This document shows positions 33,508 through 35,558 of a stretch of 35,558 nt of DNA, in pieces (within the stretch, counting starts at the first letter, position 1; every line of letters begins with the position of its first letter). The position numbers and the translations under genes were made by a program. The notes below the pieces were generated by a model that saw only the letters and a list, made by a program, of their open reading frames with translations, did not search any database and had not been told where the DNA came from. Origin of the DNA: JAAZNF01 sp964561025 (GTDB lineage Bacteria > Myxococcota > B64-G9); the NCBI GenBank assembly GCA_964561025.1, contig CAZLNM010000047.1, positions 1 through 35,558 of the forward strand, written 5' to 3'.

Positions 33508-34719
33508 TCAGGGCCGGTCGAGCACGCAACGCACGCCGCCGGGGCGATCCATCTCGGCCACGCACTGGTTGCAGGCGTCGCAGCGCGAGCGGAAGCGCGG
33601 GTCTCGCCGCAGCCGCTCGACGAAGTCGGGCTCGGCGACCAGCGCCCGGCCCAGCACCACGAAGTCGAACCCGTCCTGCATGGCGGTGGCCACGCCGTCC
33701 CCGGACACCACCCCGCCGAGCAAGCCCACAGGGATCTTCACCGCCGCCCGTAGCCGCAGCGCGTCCTCGCGAAAGAAGAGCTCGGTGAACGGCCCCGAGC
33801 GCATGACCATGCGGCCGAAGAGCAAGAGGGCGAGCTTTTGCCGGTAGAGGTGCTCCACCGCGATCATCTGGCGCAGCGGGATCTTGCCGCGAAAGAGGTA
33901 GAAGGCCGAGCGCGAGACGAAGCCGCCGGACGGCACCAGCCCCGACACGCCCTCCCGTTCCAGGGCCTTGGCGATGGCCGCCGACTCCTCGATCTCGAGG
34001 CCGCCGCGAAAGCCGTCGCGCAAATTCACCTTGCACAGCACCGGAAAGCCGGCGGGGAGCGAGGCGCGCACCCGCCGCACCACCTCCAGGGGAAAGCGCA
34101 GGCGGTTTTCGAGGCTCTTGCCGTATTCGTCGCGGCGCCGGTTGGTCTTGGGCGAGAGGAACTGGCTCAAGAGATACCCGTGGCCGAGGTGCAGCTCCAC
34201 CGCATCGAAGCCGGCCTCGCGCGACATGGCCGCCGCCCGCGCGAAGTCCTCGGTGACCGCGGCGATGTCGGCTGTTCGCATGCGCCGGGCGATGGGCATG
34301 CCGACCAAGAAGCCCAGCAGGTTGAGGGTGGCCGAGGGGCCGCGGGGCCAGCCGGGTGAGGCCTCGCGGTTGCGCGAGAAGTACCCGCAGTGCCCGAGCT
34401 GGAGCGAGACCGCCGCGCCCTCCTTGTGCACGGCCTCGGTGAGCCGGCGCAGCGGGGGCAGGATCTCCGGGCGCATGTGCATCTGCTGGGCGAAGGTCCG
34501 GCCGTCGGCCGATACCGAGCAGTAGGCCACCGTGGTCATGCCCACGCCGCCGCGGGCGATGGCCTGGTGGTGGCGCAGCAGCTCGTCACCGGGCATGCCG
34601 CTCGGGCACATGCCCTCGTACGCCCCGGCCTTCACGAAGCGGTTGCGCAGCACGAGGTCGCCGAGCTTCACCGGGGTGAAGGCCTTCTGGATCGAGGGGG
34701 CTTCGCTCATGTCGGACAT
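33508..34719 (-). CDS. NADH:flavin oxidoreductase of the Old Yellow Enzyme family
   Basis: The 403-residue cytosolic enzyme has the FMN-binding TIM barrel of OYE/2,4-dienoyl-CoA reductase-like proteins: FTPVKLGDLVLRNRFVKA, VSLQLGHCGYF, the substrate His pair in VELHLGHGYLLSQFLSPKTNRRRDEYG, RFPLEVVRRVR, VGLLGGVV and the phosphate-binding DFVVLGRALVAEPDF. The C-terminal tail CDACNQCVAEM...C resembles the cluster-binding Cys motif of the iron-sulfur members (C-x2-C-x3-C-x11-C), but the second gap is one residue shorter, so cluster binding is uncertain. ATG 34719 gives family length; MSEAPS nine bases later is an alternative. The gene follows the Fe-S protein gene by 36 bp in the same direction and probably shares an electron-transfer role with it. 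Confidence 0.93.
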   Translation of the reverse strand: MSDMSEAPSIQKAFTPVKLGDLVLRNRFVKAGAYEGMCPSGMPGDELLRHHQAIARGGVGMTTVAYCSVSADGRTFAQQMHMRPEILPPLRRLTEAVHKEGAAVSLQLGHCGYFSRNREASPGWPRGPSATLNLLGFLVGMPIARRMRTADIAAVTEDFARAAAMSREAGFDAVELHLGHGYLLSQFLSPKTNRRRDEYGKSLENRLRFPLEVVRRVRASLPAGFPVLCKVNLRDGFRGGLEIEESAAIAKALEREGVSGLVPSGGFVSRSAFYLFRGKIPLRQMIAVEHLYRQKLALLLFGRMVMRSGPFTELFFREDALRLRAAVKIPVGLLGGVVSGDGVATAMQDGFDFVVLGRALVAEPDFVERLRRDPRFRSRCDACNQCVAEMDRPGGVRCVLDRP

Positions 34720-34755
34720 TGCCGCCGGCAGTTTCCTGTGCTGAGGAGGAAGGCT

Positions 34756-35558
34756 CTAGGTCGCCTGGGCGGGAGGAGCCGGCGGCGCATCGGCCGGCGC
34801 GGCCGGTGCCGGGGCGGGCGCGGGCAGGGCGCGGGCCACGATCTCGGCGAGGTCCAGGGTCTTCACCTTCTCCTCGACCCCTTTGTCCTTGACGCCGTCG
34901 TCGAGCATGATGAGGCAGAAGGGGCAGGCGCTGGCGATGGTGTCGGGGTTGAGCTCCAGGGCCTCGGCGGTGCGCGCGCGGTTGATGCGGGTGCCCAGGT
35001 GCTCCTCCAGCCACATGCGGCCGCCGCCCGCGCCGCAGCAGAACGACTCGCTGTGGTGGCGCCGCATCTCGCGCACCGGCTGCCCGGTGGCCGCCTCCAG
35101 CACCTCGCGCGGCGCGCGGTACAGGTCGTTGAGCCGTCCCAGGTAGCACGAGTCGTGGTAGGTGAGGGCGCCGGCGGCCTGCGGCTGGAGCCGCAGCCGG
35201 CCCGCGCGGATGAGATCGCGGATGAACTCCGAGTGGTGCACCACCTGGTAGTTCCCGCCGAACTGGGGGTACTCGTTCTTCAGGGTGTTGTAGCCGTGGG
35301 GGCAGGTGGTCAGGATCTTTTTCACCTTGTAGTTCTTGAAGGTCTCGATGTTGGCCTGCGCCAGGGCCTGGAACAGGTACTCGTTGCCGAGCCGCCGCGC
35401 CGAGTCGCCGCAGCAGCCCTCCTCCATGCCCAGCATGGCGTAGTTGACGCCCGCCGCCTCCAGGATGCGCACCATGGCCCGGGCGATCTTCTTGTTGCGG
35501 TCGTCGAAGGAGCCGGCGCAGCCCACGTAGTACAGCCACTCCACCTTGGCGGGATCCT
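34756..35558 (-). CDS. Fe-S oxidoreductase with CCG (heterodisulfide reductase-type) domains, C-terminal part, truncated by window edge
   Basis: The reading frame is open to the window end, and DPAKVEWLYYVGC is an internal sequence in this family, so the GTG at 35544 is not a true start and the 5' part of the gene lies outside. The visible 267 or so residues contain two CCG domains: YVGCAGSFDDRN ... MEEGCCGDSARRLG and TYHDSCYLGR ... SFCCGAGGGRMW ... ACPFC. These bind a special [4Fe-4S] cluster in HdrB/GlpC-like subunits. Many such proteins also have N-terminal ferredoxin and membrane domains and transfer electrons from ETF or flavoproteins to quinones. The C-terminus is an Ala/Pro-rich tail. 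It appears to be co-transcribed with the OYE-family gene 36 bp downstream. Confidence 0.92.
   Translation of the reverse strand, partial: DPAKVEWLYYVGCAGSFDDRNKKIARAMVRILEAAGVNYAMLGMEEGCCGDSARRLGNEYLFQALAQANIETFKNYKVKKILTTCPHGYNTLKNEYPQFGGNYQVVHHSEFIRDLIRAGRLRLQPQAAGALTYHDSCYLGRLNDLYRAPREVLEAATGQPVREMRRHHSESFCCGAGGGRMWLEEHLGTRINRARTAEALELNPDTIASACPFCLIMLDDGVKDKGVEEKVKTLDLAEIVARALPAPAPAPAAPADAPPAPPAQAT

Noticed and set aside
1..35558. CRISPR arrays, insertion sequences, tRNA or rRNA genes, riboswitches
   Set aside because: I looked for spaced direct repeats, transposase motifs, CCA-ending cloverleaf signals and rRNA-like sequence and saw none; the Cys-rich repeats in the protease are protein-level repeats.

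Overview
The window is GC-rich (about 70%) bacterial chromosome and reads like a Myxococcota or related deltaproteobacterial genome. The pointers are a secreted papain-family protease with Cys-rich CxDD-type repeats and a C-terminus resembling the MYXO-CTERM sorting signal, many lipoproteins with Cys-rich N-termini, and multiheme cytochromes. A run of 10 Ns and degraded flanking sequence indicate a draft or metagenome-assembled scaffold. The octaheme cytochrome and tyrosine phenol-lyase homologue suggest an anaerobic or facultative lifestyle (inference).

Layout. (1) 114-5298: secreted C1A protease and, convergent with it, a lipoprotein of unknown function. (2) 5441-9085, plus strand: isochorismatase-fold hydrolase, lipoprotein, MoaB/Mog and quinolinate synthase NadA, tightly packed. 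(3) 9173-15480, minus strand: a seven-gene overlapping operon transcribed as ArsR regulator, octaheme cytochrome of the tetrathionate-reductase (OTR) family, heptaheme cytochrome with an EF-hand-like loop and a C-terminal membrane anchor, di-heme cytochrome b, two half-size YeeE/YedE sulfur transporters, and a membrane-anchored rhodanese-like protein with Cys replaced by Ser. (4) 15587-18304: secreted M16 metallopeptidase. (5) 18493-21247: hybrid histidine kinase and a convergent CYTH protein. (6) 21418-24293: a double-length tyrosine phenol-lyase-like protein whose first half has lost the PLP lysine. (7) 24542-26383: PP2C phosphatase and convergent branched-chain aminotransferase. (8) 26442-32644: large exported protein, divergent from a cytosolic Clp-fold SDH-type protein and a lipoprotein. 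(9) 32661-33329: a lipoprotein in a lower-GC patch. (10) 33508-35558: Old-Yellow-Enzyme-type oxidoreductase and the C-terminal part of an Fe-S (CCG-domain) protein that runs off the window.

The two strongest candidates for something new are the sulfur/multiheme operon and the tandem lyase. In the operon, a thiol-type regulator, sulfur import, rhodanese chemistry and a quinol-linked cytochrome chain appear to be built as one translationally coupled unit. The tandem lyase joins an apparently dead PLP-enzyme domain to an intact one in one polypeptide. The 10-N gap lies inside the lyase gene. The sequence on its two sides is the same stretch represented twice, and removing 89 bp restores a single reading frame of about 928 residues.
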